Assembly (NCBI RefSeq): GCF_900182705.1
Contig: NZ_FXTP01000012.1
Coordinates: forward strand, 62,001 to 126,000
Direction of reading: 5' to 3'
Source of the DNA: Gracilimonas mengyeensis
Lineage (GTDB): Bacteria > Bacteroidota > Rhodothermia > Balneolales > Balneolaceae
Length of the DNA stretch: 64,000 bases
Shown here: positions 44,719 to 51,740 of the stretch, piece by piece
Layout of the letters: each line of letters opens with the position of its first letter
Position numbering within the stretch: the stretch's first letter is position 1
Position numbers and translations under genes: made by a program
The notes under the pieces: model-generated
Database searches by the model: none
What the model was told of the DNA's origin: nothing
Seen by the model: the letters and a program-made list of their open reading frames with translations, nothing else

Positions 44719-46701
44719 TCAAGAATCCAGTTCTTCTATGACTTCTTGCTCTACCGCTTCCAGGCGCTGCTGGTATTCTTCCCATTTGGAGTAGCGATCG
44801 GTAAGGTCCGTTTTCAACTGTTCGTATTCTATGGAGATTCCCTTCACCTGCTCGCTGTCATCATAAAAATCCGGCTGAGCCATCAGGTCTTCGATTTCCA
44901 TCTTGCGGGTTTCTTTTTCTTCAATCTCCGCTTCGACGGCTTCAATTTTCTGACGAATGGGTTTTGTGCGCCGGTTCTTGGCATTTCTGCGCTCCGCTTC
45001 AATACGGCGCTGCTCTTTTCGCGACAGCTGTTGATTTTTCTCCGATTCCTTTTCCTGCTTCGCTGCTTCTTTCGCGACTTTGGCTTCTTCCTCTTCTTTT
45101 TTCCGGGTCAGATAATAGGACACATTCCCCAGGTACGTTTTGATGTATCCAGGCTGAACTTCCAGCACTTTATTTACAATAGGATCGAGAAATGCCCGGT
45201 CGTGCGATACAATCACGCAGGTGCCTTCATATTGCTGGATAGCCTGCTGCAGAATATTCTTACTGCTCATATCCAGGTGGTTCGTGGGCTCATCAAAAAT
45301 GAGAAAATTAGCCGGTGAAAGCAGCATCTTGGCCAGCGCCAAACGGCTCTTCTCCCCACCAGAGAGCACCTTCACTTTCTTAAATACATCATCTCCCTGA
45401 AATAAAAAGCAACCAAGGATCGTCCGAAGCCTACTTTCCTTTTGGCCAGAACCAGCGTCCATCATTGTTTCCAGGGCATCTCTTTTTGGATTGAGTTCAT
45501 CGGCCTGATGCTGGGCAAAATAATTTACCGTCACGTTATGCCCCACGTCCCTCTTACCATCCTGAAAGGGTTCGTTCCCTGCCAGTATCCGAATCAGGGT
45601 GGATTTACCGGCTCCATTAGGACCTACAACAGCCACCTTATCACCCCGTTCAATTTCATAATCCAAACCGGAAAACACCTGGTGGTCGTCGTAGCTTTTA
45701 TCCAGGTCTTCCAGTCGCATCACGACCTGACCACTGCGTTGTGGCTCGGGGAACCTGAAGGAAACTTCGCTCTGTTCTTCTTCAAGCTCAATCTTCTCCA
45801 TCTTCTCCAGCTGCTTAACACGGCTCTGTACCTGACTCGCTTTTGATGCCTTGTACCGGAATCGATCAATAAACTCCTGCGTTTCCTTGATCTGCTTTTC
45901 TTGGTTTTTCTTGGCGTTCAGCAACAGTTCCTTCTCTTCTTCCCATTTCTTTTCATAGAAAGAGTAATTGCCCGCATAATCTGAAATATCCCCGCTTCTG
46001 AGAGCCAGAGTACGGTTTGTGATAGTATCCAAAAATGCTTTATCGTGCGATACCACCACCACAGCTCCCTCGTAGCTATTCAAGAAATTTTCCATCCACT
46101 GCAACGATTCTATATCCAAGTGGTTTGTGGGCTCATCCAATAACAGGTAAGTGGGACGTTTCAACAACAACTTGGCCAGGGCGATACGCATCAGCCAGCC
46201 TCCACTGAATTCCGAAGTATTTCGGTGAAAATCTTCTTTACTAAAGCCCAGCCCATCCAACACTTTTTCCACTTCCGAGCGCAGACCGTACAATCCCGAC
46301 GACTCCAGCTCGGTCTGAAGCTTTCCATAGCGGTCCATCAGCTGCTCGTATTTTTTGCTGGTATGATCTTCAATTCCAGCCAGTTCATCCTGTATGGCCT
46401 TCACTTTCATTTCCAACTCAAACAGCTCTGCAAAAGCCGACTCTACTTCCTCAATCACCGTCAGGCTAAAATCCGGATCAACCCCATCCTGCGGTAAGTA
46501 GCCAAGGGTTTCCTCACTGGATAAGGAAACGGTGCCCTCATCACACTCCTGCACACCCACCATAATTTTAAGCAGGGTTGATTTACCGGCTCCGTTTGGA
46601 CCTACCAAACCAATCCGTTCTCCCGGGTTGATATAGGTACTGACGCCGTCCAGCAATTCGCGGTCGCCCAGGTGTAATGTGATGTTATCTAAAGCAAGCA
46701 A
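44719..46701 (-). CDS. ABC-F family ATPase (Uup/YheS-like)
   Basis: 660 residues with two ABC cassettes and no membrane segment. Walker A GPNGAGKST occurs twice (about 35-43 and 354-362). Signature motifs: FSGGWLMRIALAKLLL and LSGGEKSRLALAKMLL. Walker B: YLLLDEPTNHLD and FLIFDEPTNHLD. A linker rich in Lys/Glu (about 245-300) and a C-terminal coiled coil (about 540-650) are present. ABC-F proteins act on the ribosome, relieving stalls or protecting it from antibiotics. A housekeeping Uup-like or translation-factor role is more likely than resistance, but the interdomain linker alone does not settle it. Confidence 0.92.
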   Translation of the reverse strand: MLALDNITLHLGDRELLDGVSTYINPGERIGLVGPNGAGKSTLLKIMVGVQECDEGTVSLSSEETLGYLPQDGVDPDFSLTVIEEVESAFAELFELEMKVKAIQDELAGIEDHTSKKYEQLMDRYGKLQTELESSGLYGLRSEVEKVLDGLGFSKEDFHRNTSEFSGGWLMRIALAKLLLKRPTYLLLDEPTNHLDIESLQWMENFLNSYEGAVVVVSHDKAFLDTITNRTLALRSGDISDYAGNYSFYEKKWEEEKELLLNAKKNQEKQIKETQEFIDRFRYKASKASQVQSRVKQLEKMEKIELEEEQSEVSFRFPEPQRSGQVVMRLEDLDKSYDDHQVFSGLDYEIERGDKVAVVGPNGAGKSTLIRILAGNEPFQDGKRDVGHNVTVNYFAQHQADELNPKRDALETMMDAGSGQKESRLRTILGCFLFQGDDVFKKVKVLSGGEKSRLALAKMLLSPANFLIFDEPTNHLDMSSKNILQQAIQQYEGTCVIVSHDRAFLDPIVNKVLEVQPGYIKTYLGNVSYYLTRKKEEEEAKVAKEAAKQEKESEKNQQLSRKEQRRIEAERRNAKNRRTKPIRQKIEAVEAEIEEKETRKMEIEDLMAQPDFYDDSEQVKGISIEYEQLKTDLTDRYSKWEEYQQRLEAVEQEVIEELDS

Positions 46702-47021
46702 AGTATATGGGAATGATTATTAGAGGAAAATTGAGGGCTGAAAATATGGATTAATCTGCTTCAGAATGAAATGGTTTGTTGGATTAAAGATTCAAGATTA
46801 AAAATTTAAGGTTTAAGATTTGGATGGTGCGTTACTTCCAGACCTATACTTCGATACCATATCAGTTCTTTTCAGGTTGTACCTGGAAAGAAAAAGTGCA
46901 TGAAGGCTGTGCCTTCAACTGCAAAATGATTTCCACGGCAGATATTTAAGATTGGTATAACAGGTCAGGGATATCTTTGAACGATGATTTGCATGGAGCA
47001 AAATTACAGCTCTGATACATT

Positions 47022-47150
47022 GACCACACCTCAATCCTCTCCTTCGCAAGAAGAGGAGGTATTCTTTACCACTATCAATTTCTAGGTTATGCAAAGCTCA
47101 AATCAATTTGGAGAGTCCTTCTCCTTATTTAGGAGAAGACAGATGAGGTC
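47022..47150 (+). repeat. 129-bp palindromic element, copy B
   Basis: It begins GACCACACCTCAATCCTCTC and ends AGGAGAAGACAGATGAGGTC. Same length as copies A and C, with the same hairpin order. The right terminal repeat is intact and the left has changed from GACCTCA to GACCACA. It sits in the 850-bp gap between the ABC-F gene and the CNNM/CBS gene. Besides copies B and C I see no gene there. Flanking AAAAAGTAGCCA is shared with copy C. Confidence 0.75.
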
Positions 47151-47313
47151 AAAAAGTAGCCAAGGCATTATTGCACGCACAGCTTGTCAAATCACTCCAA
47201 ACCAATGAACATATTTGGTGCATATGGTTTAGTTGTTATTAGTTTCTGTTTACGATTTCACTAAGTGTTTATTAGCTCAGCACAATAATCCATCGTTTCA
47301 AGCCTTGTCTTTC

Positions 47314-47442
47314 GACCTCACCTCAATCCTCTCCTTCGCAAGGAGAGGAGGTTTCCGGGGTACTGGTAAACTTCGAAATTTGAAGCTGTTAAAATCTAGT
47401 GTATGAGTTCTTCTCCTTGTTAAGTAGAAAATAGATGACGTC
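47314..47442 (+). repeat. 129-bp palindromic element, copy C
   Basis: It begins GACCTCACCTCAATCCTCTC and ends AAATAGATGACGTC, so the left terminal repeat is intact and the right altered. Same 129-bp length and orientation as copy B, 163 bp further on. Confidence 0.75.
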
Positions 47443-47551
47443 AAAAAGTAGCCAGTGCTTTTTGACCTACAAATCCTACTAACATGAAACTTATCCCCGC
47501 CAAAACAGTTTATCTCAAGAAGTACCAAATTTTCTGCTATCTTTACGTGCT

Positions 47552-48628
47552 ATGGGATTACTTATATTTTATTTGATACTGGCAATTGGGGTTTCATTCC
47601 TTTGTTCCGTCCTGGAAGCCGTGCTGCTTTCCATGAATTCCTCTTACATTGCGGTGCTGGAAAAAAGTGGCGCTAAAAGTGGAGCTATCCTGCGGGAATT
47701 AAAGGAAGATATTGACCGCCCTCTGTCCGCCATTCTTACATTAAACACTATTGCACACACCGTTGGAGCCGCCGGAGTTGGTGCTCAGGCACAAGCTGTA
47801 TTCGGCAATGCGTACGTCGGCCTGACTTCAGCCCTGCTTACCCTTGCCATCCTGGTGCTTTCTGAAATTATCCCCAAAACTCTGGGAGCTACCTACTGGA
47901 AGAAGTTTTCTGGCTTTGCGGCAATGACTACACGGTCGCTCATTTACCTGACATATCCCTTTGTGTTGCTGTCTAAAGGCATCACTAAATGGCTTTCCAG
48001 TGATGATAAAGAACCAACCGTTAGTCGCGAGGAATTTAGCGCTATGGCCGAGCTTGGCTTTGAGGAAGGTATTTTTGAAGAAGGTGAGTCCAATATTTTC
48101 AAAAACCTGATCCGGTTTCGCTCGCTGCGCGTGAAGGACATTATGACGCCCCGCATTGTAGTGGTGAAGTTCCAGGAAGATTTAACCATCATAGAAACGC
48201 TGCAACAGAAGGAAGAACTTCGGGTTTCGCGCATGCCGGTGTTCGGCGAGAATGAAGAAGATGTAACCGGCTACATCCTCAAGAACGATTTATATTATAA
48301 TCTTTCGGAAGATAACGGCGACAAAAAGCTCAAAGAGATTAAGCGGGAGGTTCTGATTTTACCAGAAACTATTTCCCTAAAAACCCTCTTCGAGCGACTG
48401 CTGGAAGAACAGGAACACATTGCCGTAGTGGTTGATGAATACGGCGGCTTTTCCGGAGTGGTAACCATGGAAGACGTGGTAGAAACCCTGCTGGGCATGG
48501 AGATTGTTGATGAAATTGATGCCATCGAAGACATGCAAAAACTGGCCCGCCAAAAATGGCGCGAACGGGCGAAACGGTTGGGTATCGTAATTCCCGAAAA
48601 GTTAAAAGAGAAGCATGAAGGGGATTAA
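47552..48628 (+). CDS. CNNM/CBS-domain membrane protein (hemolysin C/CorC-like)
   Basis: 358 residues. The N-terminal DUF21/CNNM domain has about four membrane segments (residues 1-150) including LSAILTLNTIAHTVGAAGVG and LSEIIPKTLGATYW. A tandem CBS pair follows (about 190-330: VKDIMTPRIVVV, SRMPVFGENEEDVTGYILKNDL, HIAVVVDEYGGFSGVVTMEDVVETLLG). The large C-terminal CorC domain of longer relatives is missing, replaced by a short charged tail. The family is linked to Mg2+/divalent cation efflux; 'hemolysin' is a historical name. A TATCTTTA box lies just before the start codon. Confidence 0.88.
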   Translation: MGLLIFYLILAIGVSFLCSVLEAVLLSMNSSYIAVLEKSGAKSGAILRELKEDIDRPLSAILTLNTIAHTVGAAGVGAQAQAVFGNAYVGLTSALLTLAILVLSEIIPKTLGATYWKKFSGFAAMTTRSLIYLTYPFVLLSKGITKWLSSDDKEPTVSREEFSAMAELGFEEGIFEEGESNIFKNLIRFRSLRVKDIMTPRIVVVKFQEDLTIIETLQQKEELRVSRMPVFGENEEDVTGYILKNDLYYNLSEDNGDKKLKEIKREVLILPETISLKTLFERLLEEQEHIAVVVDEYGGFSGVVTMEDVVETLLGMEIVDEIDAIEDMQKLARQKWRERAKRLGIVIPEKLKEKHEGD

Positions 48629-48684
48629 TTAATTGTTATTCGCGGATAGCAACCAAACCTAATGTTCAGGCATCCCCTAGAGAT

Positions 48685-48734
48685 CTTTTGAAGTTAAACT
48701 TCAAAAGTAAAAGCCCGGCAAGGCTGAGCCTTGC
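48685..48734. repeat. Two adjacent hairpins between the CNNM gene and tRNA-Leu
   Basis: CTTTTGAAGT-TAA-ACTTCAAAAG (48685-48707) and GCAAGGC-TGA-GCCTTGC (48718-48734), both perfect. They lack a T-run, so they look more like REP-type palindromes than terminators, although they may protect the CNNM transcript end. Confidence 0.5.
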
Positions 48735-48817
48735 GCTATTCAATTCTCCAAAACCACCCAGAGTTTAAAGCCACAGGAACCTTTAAAAGCAAAATCCAGA
48801 CTTTTTTCATAAAGGGA

Positions 48818-48849
48818 TTGAAATTTGAGCCTTAAAAACGCTATCTTTG
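48818..48849 (+). promoter_or_regulatory. Bacteroidota-type promoter of tRNA-Leu
   Basis: TATCTTTG at 48842-48849 matches the -7 consensus TAnnTTTG exactly, and TTG at 48818-48820 is 21 bp upstream as the -33 element. The tRNA starts 26 bp downstream. Confidence 0.6.
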
Positions 48850-48875
48850 TCGCCCTTCGATTTACTACTACCAAT

Positions 48876-48959
48876 GCTCACGTGGCGGAACTGGTAGACG
48901 CGTGCGCTTGAGGGGCGTATGGCCTAACGGCCGTGGAGGTTCGATTCCTCTCGTGAGCA
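48876..48959 (+). tRNA. tRNA-Leu (anticodon GAG)
   Basis: A complete cloverleaf with class II variable arm. Acceptor stem GCTCACG/CGTGAGC, anticodon stem TGCGC/GCGTA around loop TTGAGGG, giving anticodon GAG (reads CUC/CUU). A long variable arm TGGCC...GGCCG and the T-loop TTCGATT are present. CCA is not encoded. Its 3' end (48946-48960) is the integration site of element 2. The same 15 bases recur at 55896-55910, so the tRNA remained intact after insertion. Confidence 0.95.
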
Positions 48960-48960
48960 C
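48946..48960. repeat. Attachment site at tRNA-Leu (left end of element 2)
   Basis: TCCTCTCGTGAGCAC covers the tRNA T-stem 3' strand, acceptor 3' strand, discriminator A and one further base. Identical to 55896-55910. The flanking bases differ on both sides. Confidence 0.9.
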
Positions 48961-49004
48961 TAAATTTATTGTAAGTGTAGTAAAAACAAAGGCTGAAAAA
49001 ACCT

Positions 49005-49023
49005 GTTACCAACTGTGTTACCA
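49005..49023. repeat. Probable arm-type repeat GTTACCAACTGTGTTACCA, left end
   Basis: Matches 18 of 19 bases with 55760-55778 at the other end, in the same orientation, and itself contains two GTTACCA units. It lies 45 bp inside the left attachment core. Confidence 0.55.
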
Positions 49024-49062
49024 CAAATCAGGTACTTTTTAGCTTTTTGAAGGGTGAAGGTG

Positions 49063-49114
49063 AAAAAATATCTTTTTTTTTGAAGTGCCACTTTCACCAC
49101 TTTTACCACTTTTT
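49063..49114 (-). repeat. Iteron block plus A/T tract, left end of element 2
   Basis: An AAAAAATATCTTTTTTTTT tract (49063-49081) is followed by three 9-bp GTGGTnAAA-type iterons on the minus strand (49088-49114). The tract and iterons recur in inverted orientation at 54390-54436, flanking the replication genes. Confidence 0.65.
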
Positions 49115-49155
49115 GATATGAAATTGATATGGTGGTTTATATCACCTGTCAATAT

Positions 49156-49195
49156 TACCTATCTTTTAGCGTGGTGCTACTGATAGGTAGTTTTT
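49156..49195 (+). terminator. Terminator-like hairpin 1 downstream of tRNA-Leu
   Basis: The 8-bp stem TACCTATC/GATAGGTA (49156-49163 and 49182-49189) is followed by GTTTTTG. Reads on the tRNA's strand, against the element's genes. Confidence 0.6.
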
Positions 49196-49203
49196 GTTAT
49201 CAT

Positions 49204-49247
49204 TGAGCCAGTTTCCTTTGTGGTGAAGGTGCTGGCTCACTTTTTTG
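49204..49247 (+). terminator. Terminator-like hairpin 2 downstream of tRNA-Leu
   Basis: The 8-bp stem TGAGCCAG/CTGGCTCA (49204-49211 and 49232-49239) is followed by six T. Together with the preceding hairpin it should stop transcription from the tRNA promoter entering the element. The remaining sequence of the 448-bp stretch 48961-49408 shows no gene. Confidence 0.65.
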
Positions 49248-49351
49248 GCTGATATTCCTCTTTTCTCAAAAATAGCCTTCAGGCCTCAGAAACGGCTTTC
49301 ATATTTCGATTGTCAGGCCTTATCTCTTCCACGCTAATGGTATAGCATTCA

Positions 49352-49384
49352 TAAAAAAACCCCTCAGCTACTAACTGAGAGGCC
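49352..49384 (-). terminator. Intrinsic terminator of the element 2 operon
   Basis: Stem CCTCAG/CTGAG(A)GG with loop CTACTAA, followed on the minus strand by seven T, 25 bp past the last gene's stop. Confidence 0.8.
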
Positions 49385-49408
49385 AGACGAAATAACTAAT
49401 TCAGGATT

Positions 49409-49618
49409 TTATATCGGTGCGTTCACAATTTCTACAAATAGAACGGATCTGCTTTCATTGAATCCCTGCTTTTCAGCATACTTTTCATATTCAGCTTTAT
49501 TTTTGAACTCCAGGCCTTCACCTGTGATAGTTCCATCAACTGCCTGAGTGAATACTTTTAGTTTTGGCTGTGGCAACTCTTGGCGCTCAATCTCTTTTAA
49601 TCTCTTATTCAGATTCAT
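49409..49618 (-). CDS. Small element protein (69 aa)
   Basis: Unrecognised. It begins MNLNKRLKEIERQELPQP, sharing the N-terminal pattern NKRL-x-x-(I/L)E with the next two small genes. The middle (EGLEFKNKAEYEKYAEKQGF) looks like a small alpha/beta fold. The start overlaps the preceding gene by 14 bp. Last gene of the operon. Confidence 0.6.
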   Translation of the reverse strand: MNLNKRLKEIERQELPQPKLKVFTQAVDGTITGEGLEFKNKAEYEKYAEKQGFNESRSVLFVEIVNAPI

Positions 49619-49979
49619 TGATATGGTATCCTTTATTGATTAAAAATTTATTGAAGGCCGGGAAAGATCCTGTTATTGAATGGCCTAATTGATCAACCCT
49701 TCCTTTTTTGTGCTGATATTCTTTAAAAGCATTAAATACCGATCTCACATTTAACGGTTCTGCAATATCGTATTGCTTTAAAAACTCAACCCGTGCATCT
49801 CTTTTGGCTTTATTATCCAGCTCAATCAAGTCTTTAAACTCTTCTTTTGAGTTTTCTTTACTGATCAAATAAACAAGTCGCTCCAGTTCCTTATTTGTAA
49901 GACAATTAAAAAAATAATCTGAAGGCGCTTCAGCTTCCAACTTTGCGAGCCTGTTATTGATCTTCATATTTATTTTCAT
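49605..49979 (-). CDS. Small element protein (124 aa)
   Basis: Unrecognised, mostly helical. The start MKINMKINNRLAKLEAEAP offers two ATG codons. The second (49967) aligns better with the shared small-protein N-terminus NxRLxKLExxxP. The C-terminal half (RSVFNAFKEYQHKKGRVDQ) is basic. It overlaps both neighbours and is probably translationally coupled. Confidence 0.6.
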   Translation of the reverse strand: MKINMKINNRLAKLEAEAPSDYFFNCLTNKELERLVYLISKENSKEEFKDLIELDNKAKRDARVEFLKQYDIAEPLNVRSVFNAFKEYQHKKGRVDQLGHSITGSFPAFNKFLINKGYHINESE

Positions 49980-50118
49980 TGTATAGGTTCATAAATTCTT
50001 CATTCTCTTCAGTGCCTGGAGTGCTTTCTCTCTTCAATAATTCACCATAGGAAGGATATTCTTTCTCAGGTGTTAAGGCTTCCAGCTTGTTCAATCGTTT
50101 ATCTACTGATTTTATCAT
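49954..50118 (-). CDS. Small element protein (54 aa)
   Basis: Read directly from the sequence: it begins MIKSVDKRLNKLEALTPEKE and ends NENKYEDQ. Its ATG overlaps the stop of the preceding 83-residue gene as ATGA, strong evidence for coupling. It carries the same DKRLNKLExxTP start pattern as its neighbours. Very acidic C-terminal half. Function unknown. Confidence 0.55.
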   Translation of the reverse strand: MIKSVDKRLNKLEALTPEKEYPSYGELLKRESTPGTEENEEFMNLYNENKYEDQ

Positions 50119-50366
50119 CCTACTTTCCTCATTCTGTTATTTTCCAGAGCCTCAATCCGTTCAATGATCTCATGTGTTTCAATCAATCCTTTATACTTTC
50201 CAACTAAGCCAGAGAGTGCATTCACTGCCTGGATCTTTTGATTCTCTGTATAGCTATCACTTAAGATGATTTTTTCCATTGTTTTCACTGCATCGGTCAT
50301 CTTCAGCATAAGATCATCAACTGTGAGCCTCTTCCTGGATCGCTTTTGTTTGTAAGATTTTGACAT
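50115..50366 (-). CDS. Small basic element protein (83 aa)
   Basis: Unrecognised. Basic N-terminus (MSKSYKQKRSRKRLTVDDLM), then a helical segment with a regular hydrophobic pattern (LMLKMTDAVKTMEKIIL, AVNALSGLVGKYKGLIETHEIIERIEALE) suggesting a coiled coil. Nucleic acid binding, or a small-terminase-like role, is possible but not shown. Its end is coupled to the 54-residue gene. Confidence 0.55.
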   Translation of the reverse strand: MSKSYKQKRSRKRLTVDDLMLKMTDAVKTMEKIILSDSYTENQKIQAVNALSGLVGKYKGLIETHEIIERIEALENNRMRKVG

Positions 50367-50556
50367 TTATTTCAGGCTTAAAAAATAGGTTAACATTAAA
50401 GTAAATAGGCTTTTAGTGAAGATACCCCCCCTCCCCTCAGTGGTTAAGGGATGAAGGGATCATCTAACCTTATTTTCACTTTTTAAAGAGCTTCTGGAAC
50501 TCTTCTCTTCCATGCTCAGATATAAAATCCAGCTTCTCTTTTATCAGTGTATTTCA

Positions 50557-50748
50557 TTAGTCAGTTACCTTATCAGTTAAAATTTCATCTAAAGGGAACT
50601 CAGGATCTGCCATCATATCTTCCACTAAGAAGAGTATATCCTGGTAAGCGTGCCTCAGTCCTTTATTGAAGTCGGTTTCACGTTCAATTGCTTCTTTTCT
50701 CATTTGTATAAATTTGGCAATATCTGCCAGCTTATCTTCTGTTTTCAT
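50557..50748 (-). CDS. Small acidic element protein (63 aa)
   Basis: I choose the ATG at 50748 (MKTEDKLADIAKFI) over the one 9 bp upstream because it overlaps the stop of the DUF6371-like gene as ATGA. Helical, with an acidic end (DMMADPEFPLDEILTD). No family recognised. The 190 bp after it up to the next gene contain no convincing gene. Confidence 0.6.
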   Translation of the reverse strand: MKTEDKLADIAKFIQMRKEAIERETDFNKGLRHAYQDILFLVEDMMADPEFPLDEILTDKVTD

Positions 50749-51740
50749 GTGGTGCATTGTTTGGTGTTTATGTTATCCCATTCTTTTGGGTAGCCTCTTT
50801 CATCAAATATCTCTCCAGTGAATGGATTCCAGCCATGTGGTGAAAAATCTCTCAGATCGTAATTGATTAAATAATCAGCGATATCAAATCCTGAATGCTT
50901 CTCAGGTGCATTCTCTTCCAATAGCGTGGAAACTTTGATCTCAGCAATATCTTTGAGCTCTTCAGCCTTTGCCTTCCATTGATCATAAACCCCGATATCA
51001 GGGAATAATGTGATTGATCTTCCAGCAAGTGGCTTCATCTTATATTCATTAATTCCATGAAGCTGGCCAGAGGCAATCCAATGAAACTGTTTAAGGTATT
51101 GGCTGGCAATGAGTGCGGTTTTTTCACTTTCTACAATAGCCACTGGCTTGCTGTCATCAACTATGTGAAGGCCGTAAAAACATTGAACAAGCTCAAAGGC
51201 TTCCAGGTGTCCTGTCCTCTGCAATTTCGAGTGTATCCAGTCCTGGCTGTATCCCTCTTTGATCCTGTGGCCATCGGTATCATACGCCATCATTTTGCCT
51301 GATCGTATCTTTCCTTGCTGGTCTATCTGCCAAAAAATTGCCCAACCATCTTTGGAAGTTCCTACTTTGTAAAGCTGTGCGGTTTCAGTGGCACGTTCCC
51401 AGCTCCAGCCCTTTAATGTGGCCATCCAGGTGATCAGTGTATTCCTTTCATAATTGCCCAGAGAACGCTTTAAATATCCTTTTGGCAATGTACTGGCTTT
51501 AGGCTCTTTTCGAGGCTCAGAACTCTTATAAAGTATGTTAGCAAGCTCAATACCATCGGCTTGGCGTGGTGGTTTGTGATAGCCACAACTTTGCTCTCTG
51601 TCGCATCTTCCAACATCTTCAGGTAGATAGTTTCCATTATCCTGGGCAACGTATCTCACAAATCTTTTACGCTCACATGAAGGACAAAGAAACTTCTTTG
51701 ATCCTGGATCTAATTGATATTTATACTCAGTGAGTGCCAT
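50745..51740 (-). CDS. DUF6371-like primase-type protein with zinc finger and Toprim domain
   Basis: 331 residues. The N-terminal zinc-binding region has C19-P-x-C22, then C46-DREQS-C52-x-x-H55, matching the KFLCPSCERKRFVRY and RCDREQSCGYHKPP pattern of DUF6371 proteins of Bacteroidota mobile elements. A Toprim-like part follows about 185-290 (KPVAIVESEKTALIAS, ITLFPDIGVYDQW), as in bacterial primases. The primer-synthesising core typical of DnaG is not obvious, so it may be a primase relative or accessory protein working with the adjacent helicase. It overlaps the helicase gene by 14 bp. Confidence 0.75.
   Translation of the reverse strand: MALTEYKYQLDPGSKKFLCPSCERKRFVRYVAQDNGNYLPEDVGRCDREQSCGYHKPPRQADGIELANILYKSSEPRKEPKASTLPKGYLKRSLGNYERNTLITWMATLKGWSWERATETAQLYKVGTSKDGWAIFWQIDQQGKIRSGKMMAYDTDGHRIKEGYSQDWIHSKLQRTGHLEAFELVQCFYGLHIVDDSKPVAIVESEKTALIASQYLKQFHWIASGQLHGINEYKMKPLAGRSITLFPDIGVYDQWKAKAEELKDIAEIKVSTLLEENAPEKHSGFDIADYLINYDLRDFSPHGWNPFTGEIFDERGYPKEWDNINTKQCTT

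Noticed and set aside
44746-45318. 190-aa open frame on the plus strand
   Set aside because: Antisense to the ABC-F gene, Phe/Leu-rich with no motifs.
44719-46701. Antibiotic-resistance reading of the ABC-F protein
   Set aside because: The cassettes and long C-terminal coiled coil fit housekeeping Uup/YheS-type proteins, and there is no resistance context.
47298-47528. 76-aa minus-strand frame
   Set aside because: It lies over copy C of the 129-bp repeat and is not a gene.
50400-50556. Protein-like minus-strand end LIKEKLDFISEHGREEFQKLF in element 2
   Set aside because: The frame has an in-frame stop just upstream and no usable start codon. It could be a decayed or non-standard start gene, but it is too weak to list.
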